Shown here: in pieces, positions 51,332 to 60,981 of the stretch
How positions within the stretch are numbered: position 1 is the first letter of the stretch
Layout of the letters: each line of letters begins with the position of its first letter
DNA from: DMER64 sp049652385
GTDB taxonomy: Bacteria; Bacteroidota; Bacteroidia; Bacteroidales; UBA932
Assembly (NCBI GenBank): GCA_049652385.1
Contig: JBASDX010000008.1
Coordinates: 186,001-250,000, forward strand
Direction: 5' to 3'
Length of the DNA: 64,000 nt
Notes under the pieces: generated by a model
Database searches by the model: none
Seen by the model: the letters and a program-made list of their open reading frames with translations, nothing else
Told to the model about the DNA's origin: nothing
Translations under genes and position numbers: made by a program

Positions 51332-53739
51332 AAATCAGACATGTTTTCTTTTTAGGCGTCTGCCTGGCTTTTCTTATGACCTCATGTGGACGCAGACCGG
51401 TTAGGATTGTATTAGATTTTAACAAGGAGTGGGAATTTTCTTTAGCAGCAGACAATGAAGATTCTCTTGTTTGGCAAAAGGTAGACGTACCGCATGATTG
51501 GAGTATAGAAGGACCTTTTGACAAGAACCATCCGGCTACACCGTCCGGCGGAGCGCTCCCCGGGGGAAAAGGAACGTACAAAAAGGTCTTTGTTACTGAA
51601 TCAAACAAGAAGGGACAGCGCGTTTTTGTGGAATTTGATGGGGTGTATCGAGAAAGCAGGATCTTTGTGAACGGGCACCAAGCGGGATACCGCCCCGGTG
51701 GATATACTTCTTTTAGTTACGATATTACTTCTTTATTGAACGAACCGGGAGAAAACAATGTGATGGAAGTAACGGTGGATAATTCCCGGCAGCCCAATTC
51801 CAGATGGTATTCCGGATCGGGGATATACCGCAATGTAAGGATGGTGGTAACGAATCCTGTATACATAACGTACTCGGGGACTTACATTACTACGCCTGAG
51901 GTGTCGGAACAACAGGCTGTTGTGAGTGTACGTACAAAAGTGGCCCGGCAGTCAGCCGGTAGCAAGTATGTATATTTGCTTACAAAAATCAAAGACAAGC
52001 GCGGTAAAACAATAGCACGGGAATGTACTTTCGTGGATTTGCAAGATACAACGGAAGTGGAAACAGAACAATTCCTGACGGTCAAGAAACCGGAGCGCTG
52101 GGATGTGGACAATCCTGTGCTGTATACGGCCGAGAGCAAGCTCATCAGGAGAGGAAGGGTGCTGGATGATTATACAACAACCTTTGGCATTCGAACGTTT
52201 TATTTCTCTGCAAAAGAAGGCTTCTTTTTAAATGAACGTCCGCTTAAGTTACTGGGTGTGTGCATGCACCACGATTTGGGATCTTTAGGTGCTGCTGTTA
52301 ATTACAGAGCGATGGAAAGGCAGCTGGAATTGCTCAAGGCAATGGGATGCAATGCTATAAGAACGGCTCACAATCCACCTGCTCCTGAATTCCTGAATTT
52401 GTGTGACAAGATGGGCTTTCTGGTAGTAAATGAAGCTTTTGACGTTTGGCGTAAAAAAAAATCGGAATATGATTATGCCTTGTTTTTTGATGCATGGCAT
52501 AAAAAAGACCTGGAGGATTTTATTGTAAGAGACCGCAACCATCCTTCCGTTATTGTTTGGAGTATTGGGAACGAGGTGAAAGAACAGTGGGGAGATGACT
52601 ATTCAGATGTTTTGCTTACGCGACGTTTGGCAGAAATTGTCAAAGAACTGGACCCAACCCGGCCTGTTACAGCCGGATGCGACGAACCGGGAGAACACAA
52701 CAATTTGTTCAGTGCAAACGTACTGGATATCGTTGGATATAATTACCGTAGCTGGGCATATGACGAGGTGCCGGAACGTTTCCCGGACAAACCCTTTTTG
52801 GCTACGGAGACCACTTCTTCTTTGCATACCAGAGGATTCTATCAAATGCCCTCAGATTCGGTCAGGATAGAGCCCAGGGAGTGGTGGATGTCCTATGTTA
52901 CACCACATTATGCCTGTTCTTCCTACGACAATATGCATGTTCCCTGGGGCAGTACGCATGAAGATACCTGGATCCGTGTCAGGGATAATGCTTTTATCTC
53001 CGGCATGTTTGTCTGGACAGGATTTGACTATCTGGGAGAGCCTACGCCTTATGGCTGGCCGGCCAGAAGTTCCTATTTCGGCATTGTTGATCTGGCCGGA
53101 TTCCCTAAAGATGTTTATTATCTGTACCAAAGCGAATGGACAGACAAACCGGTGCTGCATCTGTTCCCCCACTGGAACTGGGAGCCCGGTGATTGGGTGG
53201 ACGTGTGGGTGTATTATAACCAAGCCGATTCGGTAGTCTTGTTTTTGAATGAAAAGCCTTTGGGAGCGAGAGAGAAAACCCGGGAGCAGCTGCATGGCCT
53301 TTGGCGTGTTGCTTATGAACCGGGTACGCTTACGGCCATTTCCTACAAGAACGGTCAACCGATACTTACCCGTACCGTATCTACAGCCGGACCGCCGGCG
53401 CAGCTAAGGCTCACTGTGGACAGGCTTGACCTGAAAGCCGATGGGAATGATCTGGCGTTTGTAACGGTTGAGGTGTTGGACGAACACGGGGTGCTGGTTC
53501 CTTATGCCGAGAATTTGATTTCTTTCTCCATTACAGGTCCCGGTAAGATAAAAGCGGTAGATAACGGTAATCCAACAAGCCATGAGCCTTTTGTGGCTCA
53601 ACAGCGCAAGGCTTTTCACGGGAAGTGTCTGGTCATTGTGCAGGCATCACAAATACCCGGGACCATAATAGTAACGGCCTCTTCACAGGCGTTTGCGGAG
53701 GAGTTCTCCCTGAGCTTCGAATCCCGGCTTATTCAATAG
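51328..53739 (+). CDS. Glycoside hydrolase family 2 beta-galactosidase-like lipoprotein
   Basis: An 803-residue GH2 protein with a lipoprotein signal (LAFLMTSC, C20). It has a sugar-binding domain (about 25-180: VDVPHDWSIEGPF, RWYSGSGIYRNV), an immunoglobulin-like domain (about 185-290) and a TIM barrel with the acid/base E416 in WSIGNEVKEQWG and nucleophile E494 in FLATETTSSLH. C-terminal DUF4982- and Big-type beta domains follow. It is probably periplasmic or surface-exposed and cleaves beta-linked sugars; the exact substrate is open. The last 57 bp overlap the 3' end of pgi. Confidence 0.93.
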   Translation: MKIRHVFFLGVCLAFLMTSCGRRPVRIVLDFNKEWEFSLAADNEDSLVWQKVDVPHDWSIEGPFDKNHPATPSGGALPGGKGTYKKVFVTESNKKGQRVFVEFDGVYRESRIFVNGHQAGYRPGGYTSFSYDITSLLNEPGENNVMEVTVDNSRQPNSRWYSGSGIYRNVRMVVTNPVYITYSGTYITTPEVSEQQAVVSVRTKVARQSAGSKYVYLLTKIKDKRGKTIARECTFVDLQDTTEVETEQFLTVKKPERWDVDNPVLYTAESKLIRRGRVLDDYTTTFGIRTFYFSAKEGFFLNERPLKLLGVCMHHDLGSLGAAVNYRAMERQLELLKAMGCNAIRTAHNPPAPEFLNLCDKMGFLVVNEAFDVWRKKKSEYDYALFFDAWHKKDLEDFIVRDRNHPSVIVWSIGNEVKEQWGDDYSDVLLTRRLAEIVKELDPTRPVTAGCDEPGEHNNLFSANVLDIVGYNYRSWAYDEVPERFPDKPFLATETTSSLHTRGFYQMPSDSVRIEPREWWMSYVTPHYACSSYDNMHVPWGSTHEDTWIRVRDNAFISGMFVWTGFDYLGEPTPYGWPARSSYFGIVDLAGFPKDVYYLYQSEWTDKPVLHLFPHWNWEPGDWVDVWVYYNQADSVVLFLNEKPLGAREKTREQLHGLWRVAYEPGTLTAISYKNGQPILTRTVSTAGPPAQLRLTVDRLDLKADGNDLAFVTVEVLDEHGVLVPYAENLISFSITGPGKIKAVDNGNPTSHEPFVAQQRKAFHGKCLVIVQASQIPGTIIVTASSQAFAEEFSLSFESRLIQ

Positions 53740-55020
53740 GGCAAACATGTTCTTTTTGTAGGCTTCCACACCTTCCTGGTCAAAGGGGTTGACGCCTAAC
53801 ACGTAACCGCTAATGCCACAGGCCTTCTGAAAAAAATAAAGTAAAGCTCCCAGATAAAAAGGTGTAAGACGTGGTACCTGAACGGCCAAATTGGGAACGC
53901 CTCCGTCAATATGGGCCAGACGTGTGCCGGATGCGGCCATTTTGTTACAATAATCTATGCGCTTCCCTGCCAGGTAATTGAGTCCGTCATCGTCCCGGTC
54001 TGTATGCGGTATGACTGCCTTTCCCAAGGGCTCTTCAATGGTAATGGCTGTTTCAAACAAATGGCGTTCACCGTCCTGTATGTATTGTCCCATGGAATGT
54101 AAATCAGTGGTGAAACTCACACCTGCAGGGAATAAACCCTTATGCTCTTTGCCTTCGCTTTCTCCAAACAGTTGTTTCCACCATTCCGCCAGGAAGAACA
54201 ACCCCGGATGGTATGTTACCAGGAGTTCAATCTTCTTCCCTGCTGCGTATAAAGCATTACGAGCGGCTGCGTATTGGATGGCCGGATTTTCCCGATTCTC
54301 TTCGGCTGTTATTTTTTCCATGGCTGCAGCACCGTTTATTAACTCCTCAACAGCTATACCGGCCAATGCTATAGGTAATAACCCTACGGAAGTAAAAACG
54401 GAATAGCGACCGCCTACATCGCGTGGAATAGTAAACGTTCGGAATCCTTCGGTTTCCGCCATTTTTCTAAGAGCGCCTTTTTCCGGATCTGTTATGGCTA
54501 CAATGCGTCTGATTGCTTCTTTGGTTCCGTACCGCTCATATAAATGCTGCTTAACCAAACGGAAGGCAATAGCCGGCTCGGTAGTGGTTCCCGATTTAGA
54601 GATGACGATACATGCCGTTGATTTATGTTGCACAACCTCCATCAGACCGCTTAGGTAATCTTCCTCTAAATTTTGTCCGGCAAAAATGATTTGAGGACCT
54701 GCTTGATCCAGCAAATAAGTAAAGGGATGGGAGAGGGCTTCTATAACGGCTTTGGCCCCCAGATAAGAACCACCAATACCAATTACCACGACCAGTTCGA
54801 TGTCTGAAGCCCAGTCTTGCTTTATGGCTTCTATGTGTTCAAAGAGTTCCGGCTGCAGAGTGGAAGGTAAATGCAGCCATCCCAAGAAATCGGCCCCTTT
54901 ACCGGTTCCTTGCTCCAAATCACGTAAAGCATACAAAGCCTTCTCTTCCCATGAAGATAGACCTTCGGTTTCAATAAAAGGGAGAATACCAGAGGTGTTT
55001 ATGTTTAATACAGAAGTCAT
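53683..55020 (-). CDS. pgi: Glucose-6-phosphate isomerase
   Basis: A 445-residue Pgi of the short bacterial type. It has VVIGIGGSYLGAKAVIEAL, IVISKSGTTTEPAIAFR, TSVGLLPIALAG and the C-terminal part PFDQEGVEAYKKNMFALL. It interconverts glucose-6-phosphate and fructose-6-phosphate. It lies 3 bp downstream of gpsA and its 3' end runs 57 bp into the convergent GH2 gene. Confidence 0.96.
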   Translation of the reverse strand: MTSVLNINTSGILPFIETEGLSSWEEKALYALRDLEQGTGKGADFLGWLHLPSTLQPELFEHIEAIKQDWASDIELVVVIGIGGSYLGAKAVIEALSHPFTYLLDQAGPQIIFAGQNLEEDYLSGLMEVVQHKSTACIVISKSGTTTEPAIAFRLVKQHLYERYGTKEAIRRIVAITDPEKGALRKMAETEGFRTFTIPRDVGGRYSVFTSVGLLPIALAGIAVEELINGAAAMEKITAEENRENPAIQYAAARNALYAAGKKIELLVTYHPGLFFLAEWWKQLFGESEGKEHKGLFPAGVSFTTDLHSMGQYIQDGERHLFETAITIEEPLGKAVIPHTDRDDDGLNYLAGKRIDYCNKMAASGTRLAHIDGGVPNLAVQVPRLTPFYLGALLYFFQKACGISGYVLGVNPFDQEGVEAYKKNMFALLNKPGFEAQGELLRKRL

Positions 55021-55023
55021 AAT

Positions 55024-56025
55024 TTATTGTAATTTTTGGCTTAAGGCTTGAAAAACAATAGCGGGAGAGCGAAATTCATGCAGGACTTTGTACATGGCTT
55101 CTGCTATGGGCATATCAACTTTATACTTTTTGTTGATTTCATGGACACTGGCAGTGGCGAAATACCCTTCAGCCACCATATTCATTTCCAGTTGTGCCGT
55201 TTTAATGGAATATCCTTGTCCGATCATATTCCCAAAAGTTCTGTTACGGCTAAATTGCGAATAACACGTAACCAGCAAATCGCCTAAAATACCTGATAAG
55301 GATGTATTTCTGCTTTTATCCGGGAATGTACGGTTTAAAAAAGCACGTATTTCCTGGTAGGCACAAGAAACCAAAACGGCTTGAAAATTATCTCCAAAAC
55401 CAAGTGCCCTGCTCATGCCGGAAGCGATGGCATAAATGTTTTTAAGGACTACGGCATATTCCACTCCATAAATATCGGTCCCTATACTGGTAAGTATATA
55501 GGAACAGCGGAATGCTTCGGCCAATTTTTCTGCTGTTTTTTTCTTCTTACACGTAACACTCAGATAAGACAACCGCTCCATAGCCACTTCTTCTGCGTGA
55601 ACAGGACCGGCAATGACACCCATGTAATCGTAAGAAACATGATGTATTCTGTTAAAATATTCAGAAATGGACAAGTTACGTTCCGGAATAAGCCCTTTGA
55701 TGGCGTTTACTATAAATTTCCCTTCCAGTGACTCGTTCAAATGCATCATTTCCGTAATAAAATAAGCAGATGGGATGCAAAAAATCAGAACGTCTGCTTC
55801 CCTGACCGTTTTATTGATATCTGCACTCATCCGCAAACGTAAAGGATCCAGTTTGGCTGCCTGAAGATACTGTGGATTGTGTTTGTTTTCTATAATATGT
55901 TGAATCACTTGGCGATCCCTGACATACCAGAAAACTTCTTTTTGTGTGTCCAGAAGGATTTTTACTAAAGCTGTTGCCCAACTACCTGATCCTATAACGG
56001 CGTATTTTTTAGTTTTGTTAAACAT
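55024..56025 (-). CDS. gpsA: Glycerol-3-phosphate dehydrogenase [NAD(P)+]
   Basis: A 333-residue GpsA. It has the dinucleotide-binding AVIGSGSWATALVKIL, IAGPVHAEEVA, the catalytic-lysine region VEYAVVLKNIYAIASG and GILGDLLVTCYSQFSRN. It makes sn-glycerol-3-phosphate for phospholipids from dihydroxyacetone phosphate. First of a gpsA-pgi pair; a TATCTTTG element lies 30 bp upstream. Confidence 0.95.
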   Translation of the reverse strand: MFNKTKKYAVIGSGSWATALVKILLDTQKEVFWYVRDRQVIQHIIENKHNPQYLQAAKLDPLRLRMSADINKTVREADVLIFCIPSAYFITEMMHLNESLEGKFIVNAIKGLIPERNLSISEYFNRIHHVSYDYMGVIAGPVHAEEVAMERLSYLSVTCKKKKTAEKLAEAFRCSYILTSIGTDIYGVEYAVVLKNIYAIASGMSRALGFGDNFQAVLVSCAYQEIRAFLNRTFPDKSRNTSLSGILGDLLVTCYSQFSRNRTFGNMIGQGYSIKTAQLEMNMVAEGYFATASVHEINKKYKVDMPIAEAMYKVLHEFRSPAIVFQALSQKLQ

Positions 56026-56055
56026 TTCCGCTACTTGAAATTGTTTGTTAACCTA

Positions 56056-56063
56056 CAAAGATA
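56056..56063 (-). promoter_or_regulatory. Candidate -7 element for gpsA
   Basis: The minus strand reads TATCTTTG, 30 bp before the gpsA ATG, in the 77-bp divergent gap with pncB. Confidence 0.45.
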
Positions 56064-56102
56064 CGTTTAATTTATCTACCTTTACTTTTTTAAACAGCAA
56101 GA

Positions 56103-57563
56103 ATGGAAGTATCGTACTGTTCAGATAAATACCAGTATACAATGGGTAAAACTTTTGTGGATGCCGGTCTGGATAACAAAACGGCTGTTTTCAACATGTT
56201 TTACCGCACAGCTCCTGACAACAACAATTGGGCGGTTGTCAGCGGAGTAGATCAAGTACTGGATATGATAGAGGGGTTTGGCAAGATGCCGGAATCGTTT
56301 TTCAGGGAATTCTTATCGGAAGATCATTATAAAAATTTTTGCAAAAAGCTGGCTACGGTTCGTTTTACAGGAGATGTATACGCTATGGAAGAGGGACAGA
56401 TAGCTTTTCCCAAACAACCTGTCATAACGGTAGTGGCTCCTTTGCTACAGGCCCAGATTCTGGAAACACCCATGCTTTCCATCATGAACCATCAAATGGC
56501 TGTGGCCACTAAAGCATCGCGTGTTACACGAAGTACCCACAAACCGGTAAGTGAATTCGGCTCCAGAAGGGCGCACGGTCCCTGGGCTGCTCTCCACGGA
56601 GGTAAAGCTGCTTTTACGGCAGGCTGTGTGAGTTCGTCCAATATTTTGGCAACTACGGAATTTGGTGTTCCCAGTACCGGAACAATGGCACATAGTTATA
56701 TTACGGCTTTTGGTTGTAATCCGGCGTCAGAGTTTCTGGCTTTTGATACGTATATTAAAAGCCATAGAGGAGAAGGCCTGATATTGCTTATCGATACGTA
56801 CGATACGTTAAAAAGCGGTATCCATAACGCCATAGCTGCCTTCAGAGCCAACAACATAAACAACGAATACAAACCTTTTTACGGTATCCGTCTGGATAGC
56901 GGAGATTTAGCCTATTTATCGAAAGAATGCAGAGAAATCCTTGATCGTGAGGGATATGATAAATGCGTCATATTTGCTTCCAATGCATTGGATGAATATT
57001 TGATTTCAGATCTGGAACGGCAAAATGCAGCCATCGATTGTTACGGAGTAGGGGATGCTATTGCCACGAGCAAACACAACCCCTGTTTTGGAAACGTATA
57101 TAAGATGGTTCAGATAAACGGGCAACCTGTATTAAAGATATCTAACGACAAAGCTAAGGTAATAAACCCCGGTTTTCAGATAACGTATCGTATTTATCAG
57201 GATAACGAAAGCAAGGCTGATGTAACGTGCTTGCGCAACGACAGATTGGCAAAGGCTATTGAAGAGAAAAAAGAAATTCTTTTGAGGGATGAATTTGATC
57301 ATACAAAGAAGACCCTATATCGTGAAGGTACGTACACGGCAGAAATATTGCAACATAAAGTAATGGAAAACGGCGTCCGGCTGGCGCTGCCTACTACTGC
57401 TCAAGAGAAGCAAAAGAAATATTTGTACGAATTGTCCCGGATGAATCCTACGGAAAGAAGGATTATCAATCCGCATTTCCATAAAGTAGACATATCAGAC
57501 GATTTGTACGATTTAAAAATGGGACTGATTTACAAAATTAAAGAAGCATTGAACCATGTCTGA
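56103..57563 (+). CDS. pncB: Nicotinate phosphoribosyltransferase
   Basis: A 486-residue NAPRTase. It has DKYQYTMGKTFVDAGLDN at the N-terminus, FGSRRAHGPWAALHGGKAA (the phosphoribosyl/nicotinate site with the RR motif), FYGIRLDSGDLAYLSKE and CYGVGDAIATSKH. It makes nicotinate mononucleotide from nicotinate and PRPP, the committed step of the Preiss-Handler NAD route. pncA overlaps its last 8 bp. Confidence 0.95.
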   Translation: MEVSYCSDKYQYTMGKTFVDAGLDNKTAVFNMFYRTAPDNNNWAVVSGVDQVLDMIEGFGKMPESFFREFLSEDHYKNFCKKLATVRFTGDVYAMEEGQIAFPKQPVITVVAPLLQAQILETPMLSIMNHQMAVATKASRVTRSTHKPVSEFGSRRAHGPWAALHGGKAAFTAGCVSSSNILATTEFGVPSTGTMAHSYITAFGCNPASEFLAFDTYIKSHRGEGLILLIDTYDTLKSGIHNAIAAFRANNINNEYKPFYGIRLDSGDLAYLSKECREILDREGYDKCVIFASNALDEYLISDLERQNAAIDCYGVGDAIATSKHNPCFGNVYKMVQINGQPVLKISNDKAKVINPGFQITYRIYQDNESKADVTCLRNDRLAKAIEEKKEILLRDEFDHTKKTLYREGTYTAEILQHKVMENGVRLALPTTAQEKQKKYLYELSRMNPTERRIINPHFHKVDISDDLYDLKMGLIYKIKEALNHV

Positions 57564-58122
57564 AAATAATGTGATACATATTGTAGTGGATATGCTCAAC
57601 GATTTCATATCCGGTACCATGGCTTGTTTGAATGCTGAAAATGCTTTGACGCACAGCATTGATTATATCAACCGGCATCCTGACCATAAAGTGGTATATG
57701 TATGTGATACACACCCTGTTAATCATTGTTCTTTTATAGGGCATGGGGGACAGTGGCCTCCGCATTGCGTGGTGAATACACCCGGTCACGAAATCCACCT
57801 TTCTTATTATACGCGCCTGACTGATCCCAACAAAAGACCTCACCTGAAAAGAATTTTTCGCAAAGGTACTTCTCCCACAAAAGAGGAATATTCCGGTTTT
57901 CAGGCCGTACGATCGGACGGTACCCGGTTGCATGAGGTGTTGCCACAACAAGTTGTTGTAAGTGGCATAGCAACGGAATATTGCATATTGGAAACAGTAA
58001 AAGATTTGGTGGAAACCGGTCATCAGGTACAGGTCTTGCTGGAAGGGCTGGGGTATGTTAATCAAAAAGACCACAGGGCAGCGGTTGAACATATGAAGAG
58101 CCTGGGTGTTAAATTTGTCTGA
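57556..58122 (+). CDS. pncA: Nicotinamidase
   Basis: A 188-residue isochorismatase-fold amidohydrolase. The catalytic triad can be placed at D12 (VVDMLNDF), K103 (IFRKGTSP) and C143 (GIATEYCI). The metal site is D51, H53 and H57 in CDTHPVNHCSF. WPPHCVVNTPGHE matches nicotinamidases closely. It deamidates nicotinamide to nicotinate, feeding the PncB reaction encoded just upstream, with which it is translationally coupled. Confidence 0.94.
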   Translation: MSENNVIHIVVDMLNDFISGTMACLNAENALTHSIDYINRHPDHKVVYVCDTHPVNHCSFIGHGGQWPPHCVVNTPGHEIHLSYYTRLTDPNKRPHLKRIFRKGTSPTKEEYSGFQAVRSDGTRLHEVLPQQVVVSGIATEYCILETVKDLVETGHQVQVLLEGLGYVNQKDHRAAVEHMKSLGVKFV

Positions 58123-58126
58123 TCTT

Positions 58127-59053
58127 ATGGTTCAGGCTTTGGGAATAGACCTGGGCGGAACAAAACTGCATGCCGCTTTGCTTTCTGTAGGAGGAGTAGT
58201 ACAGAAAGAGCGCGTTGTGCTGCTGGAAAACAGAACGGGCTCCGAAGTAGCGGCTTTAGTGGTTGATGTATGTTTGTCTTTGTTGCGTGAACAAGCCTTT
58301 TCTAAGCAGCCGGAAATACCCGTGGGCATTTGTGTGCCGGGTATTGCTTGCCATAAAACAGATACCGTATGGGCTCCCAATATTCCGGGCTGGGATGCTT
58401 TTCCTTTAAAACAATACGTAGCAGATGCAATGCCCGGAACAGAAATCACGATTGCCAGCGACAGAACTTGCTGCATATTGGGAGAATGGGCCTATGGCGT
58501 AGCCCGCGGCCTTGACAACGCTCTGTTTATGGCTGTAGGGACAGGTATTGGTGCCGGGATGCTTGTAGAAGGCCGCATTGTGGAAGGCACATCCGGCATT
58601 GCGGGAGCTATTGGCTGGCTGGCCATGGAACCACCTTTTAATAAAACTTACAGCCGATGCGGTTATTTTGAGACGTTTGCATCGGGGAACGGCATATTGG
58701 CACAGGCACAAAGTCTGGCAGGGGGACCTTGGTTTTTCACCCACACACAGGATGTTTTTCTGGCATACGACAAAGAACATCCTGCAGCAGTGGCAGCCAT
58801 TGACAAAGCCGTTACGTGCTGGGGCATGGCAGCGGCCAATCTGGTGAGTCTGTTTAATCCTGAAATGATTGTATGGGGAGGAGGCGTATTTGGACCGGCT
58901 GTACGTTTTCTGGATAGGATTTATGATGAGGCTTCACAGTGGGCACAGCCCGTTGCGATGAAAAAGTGCCGGTTTAAACCAACAGCTTTATCCGGACGTG
59001 CAGGTTTGCTGGGCGCAGGATATCTGGCTCTGAAACAAAACAATCAGGTATGA
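58127..59053 (+). CDS. ROK-family sugar kinase, variant without the zinc motif
   Basis: A 308-residue ROK protein. It has the ATP phosphate-binding LGIDLGGTKLHAALL, VGICVPGIAC, ASDRTCCILGEWAYGVARG with the catalytic Asp, and FMAVGTGIGAGML. The usual EIGH and CxCGxxGCxE zinc segments are replaced by AIGWLAME and SRCGYFETFASG, so the zinc site appears lost. It probably phosphorylates a hexose or amino sugar imported by the next gene. The ATG at 58127, 4 bp after the pncA stop, is preferred to an in-frame GTG at 58106. Confidence 0.87.
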   Translation: MVQALGIDLGGTKLHAALLSVGGVVQKERVVLLENRTGSEVAALVVDVCLSLLREQAFSKQPEIPVGICVPGIACHKTDTVWAPNIPGWDAFPLKQYVADAMPGTEITIASDRTCCILGEWAYGVARGLDNALFMAVGTGIGAGMLVEGRIVEGTSGIAGAIGWLAMEPPFNKTYSRCGYFETFASGNGILAQAQSLAGGPWFFTHTQDVFLAYDKEHPAAVAAIDKAVTCWGMAAANLVSLFNPEMIVWGGGVFGPAVRFLDRIYDEASQWAQPVAMKKCRFKPTALSGRAGLLGAGYLALKQNNQV

Positions 59054-60189
59054 AAAAACACAGTGTTCTGGCGGCAGGTTTTGCCGGTATTTTGTTTTTT
59101 GGCATTTCTTTTCTCACGTTGGGGGCCGTGCTGCCTTCTTTGCGTGATACGCTGCATCTGGACGTAAAGCAAATGTCGCTGCTGGCAGGAGTACTTCCGT
59201 TGGGGGTTTTGTCCGGTTCTGTTGTTTTCGGTCCCTGGTGCGACAGGTTTGGTTTCAAAATTCCTTTTCTTACAGCGTCTGCTCTTATTGTACTTGGTTT
59301 TTTGGGTTTGTCCTCTTTTCAGTCTTTATCTCCTCTTTCCGCTTGTGTATTCCTTATAGGCACGGGCGGCGGTATATTAAACGGAGTGTGCAATGCCCTG
59401 GTAACAGATATATCTGACGACCGCAACAGAAGTTCCAATTTAAGCCTTTTGGGCATGTTTTATGGGATAGGAGCGTTGACCATGCCTCTTGTTCTGGGAT
59501 TGTTTCACGCTGTTCCCTATACAATCATACTTCGTTATGTTGCTTTGTTATTGTTTGGCGTATTTGTTTATTTCTGTTTTGTTCCTTTTCCACGTTCCAA
59601 AATAAAACAAGGTTTCCCTTTAAAAGAAGGTCTGTCGTTGCTCAGGCAGCCTTTGTTGTTGCTCATCAGTTTCATACTCTTTTTTCAATCGGCACTGGAA
59701 GGATTGTGCAGCAATTGGATTCCTGTTTTTTTACAGGAGAGTCCTTCTTATGGACTGGATCAGGAACGGGCATTGTTCCTCCTGACGTTTTTGGTTGCGG
59801 GAATGACAGCAGGGAGGGTAGTGTTGAGCTGGCTTACGCTACGCTTGCGGCCAGGTAAGGTTTTGTGGGGTTATCTTCTGCTGATTTTTGCCGGTTTTAG
59901 CGGTCTGGCTGCAGTATGGCCGCCGGTTGTGTCTGTTTTGCTTATAGGAACGGGCTTGGGGGCTACATTTCCGGTTCTGATTGCTTGCATTGGAACGCAA
60001 TACAAAGCCTTATCGGGTACGGCAATAGGTATTGCTATGGCAATTGCTTTGACGGGGAACGTGTTGCTAAATTATTTACTCAGGTTTTTCCCCATACGTA
60101 TTTTTCCTTTCTACCTCTTGTGTATTCTTACCCTAATGATGGGGTTGTATCTTTTCATGACAAAAAAGCTAAGGTTCAAGAATATTTAA
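59050..60189 (+). CDS. MFS transporter, probable sugar type
   Basis: A 379-residue protein with about 12 hydrophobic helices. Major facilitator features include FGPWCDRFGFKIPFL after helix 2 and GTGGGILNGVCNALVTDIS. The layout is reminiscent of fucose/glucose-type MFS permeases (FucP/GlcP). With a ROK kinase before it (4-bp overlap) and a SIS protein after it (11 bp), sugar uptake is the likely role; the substrate is not determinable. Confidence 0.88.
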   Translation: MKKHSVLAAGFAGILFFGISFLTLGAVLPSLRDTLHLDVKQMSLLAGVLPLGVLSGSVVFGPWCDRFGFKIPFLTASALIVLGFLGLSSFQSLSPLSACVFLIGTGGGILNGVCNALVTDISDDRNRSSNLSLLGMFYGIGALTMPLVLGLFHAVPYTIILRYVALLLFGVFVYFCFVPFPRSKIKQGFPLKEGLSLLRQPLLLLISFILFFQSALEGLCSNWIPVFLQESPSYGLDQERALFLLTFLVAGMTAGRVVLSWLTLRLRPGKVLWGYLLLIFAGFSGLAAVWPPVVSVLLIGTGLGATFPVLIACIGTQYKALSGTAIGIAMAIALTGNVLLNYLLRFFPIRIFPFYLLCILTLMMGLYLFMTKKLRFKNI

Positions 60190-60200
60190 TACATTTGAAA

Positions 60201-60962
60201 ATGCTTGCAAAAAAATGGCTTGACAGCGTACGTTCATTGCAGGATAAAATCCAGCAAACACAAACAGATGCTATTCGTCGTGCTGCTACGGTGATGGCAG
60301 ACAGCATAGAGGCCGGTCGTTGGGTACATACATTTGGGTGCGGACACGCTACGCTTCCTATTGAAGAAATGTATCCCAGGATTGGCGGATTTGTTGGTTT
60401 TCACCCACTTATAGAAATGCCTCTGACCTTTTTCACGCGTATTACGGGAGAAAGCGGTATCCGGCAATTTCTTTTCCTTGAAAGGGCTGAAGGGTACGGT
60501 ACAGCCATCATGAGTGCCTGGAATTTTGATGCAAGGGATACTCTTTGGATTTTTTCGCATACGGGCATAAATGCTGTGAACATTGATGTAGCGCTTGAAG
60601 CCCGCAAATACGGTATGCTAGTGATTGTGTATGGTTCTGTTGCTGCATCAGAAGGGAAAAAACCAAGACATTCCTGCGGAAAAAATTTGTTTGAGCTGGC
60701 AGATATTGTGGTGGACACTTGTGTTCCTCTTACAGATGCGGTTGTGTCACTCAAGAATCATACAGATAAAATTGGACCTGTTTCTACCATGGCATTCGTT
60801 ACCCTTACATGGATGACGGTGACAACATGCGCAGAGATATTGGCAGACCGCGGAGTGGCTTTGCATATCCATCCTTCTCATAATGTACCGGGCGACATGA
60901 CGGCCAGAGAGCGTTTGGACCGGTGCCTGGATGCGTACAAAGAAAGATCGTTTGGTTTATAA
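60201..60962 (+). CDS. SIS-domain sugar-phosphate isomerase-like protein
   Basis: A 253-residue SIS-domain protein of the kind often annotated UPF0309 / sugar isomerase domain. HTFGCGHATLPIEEMYPRIG comes early, the phosphate-binding FSHTGINAVNIDVALEARK in the middle, and LHIHPSHNVPGDMTARERL near the end. SIS proteins bind phosphosugars and act as isomerases, etherases or regulators. Linked to the ROK kinase and transporter, it may handle the phosphorylated imported sugar, perhaps an amino sugar. A longer reading from 59916 lies inside the MFS gene and is rejected. Confidence 0.87.
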   Translation: MLAKKWLDSVRSLQDKIQQTQTDAIRRAATVMADSIEAGRWVHTFGCGHATLPIEEMYPRIGGFVGFHPLIEMPLTFFTRITGESGIRQFLFLERAEGYGTAIMSAWNFDARDTLWIFSHTGINAVNIDVALEARKYGMLVIVYGSVAASEGKKPRHSCGKNLFELADIVVDTCVPLTDAVVSLKNHTDKIGPVSTMAFVTLTWMTVTTCAEILADRGVALHIHPSHNVPGDMTARERLDRCLDAYKERSFGL

Positions 60963-60981
60963 GTTGTAAAAAGAAATAAAT

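Noticed and set aside
57538..58092. A 184-codon minus-strand frame
   Set aside because: It is antisense to pncA, which has intact catalytic residues.
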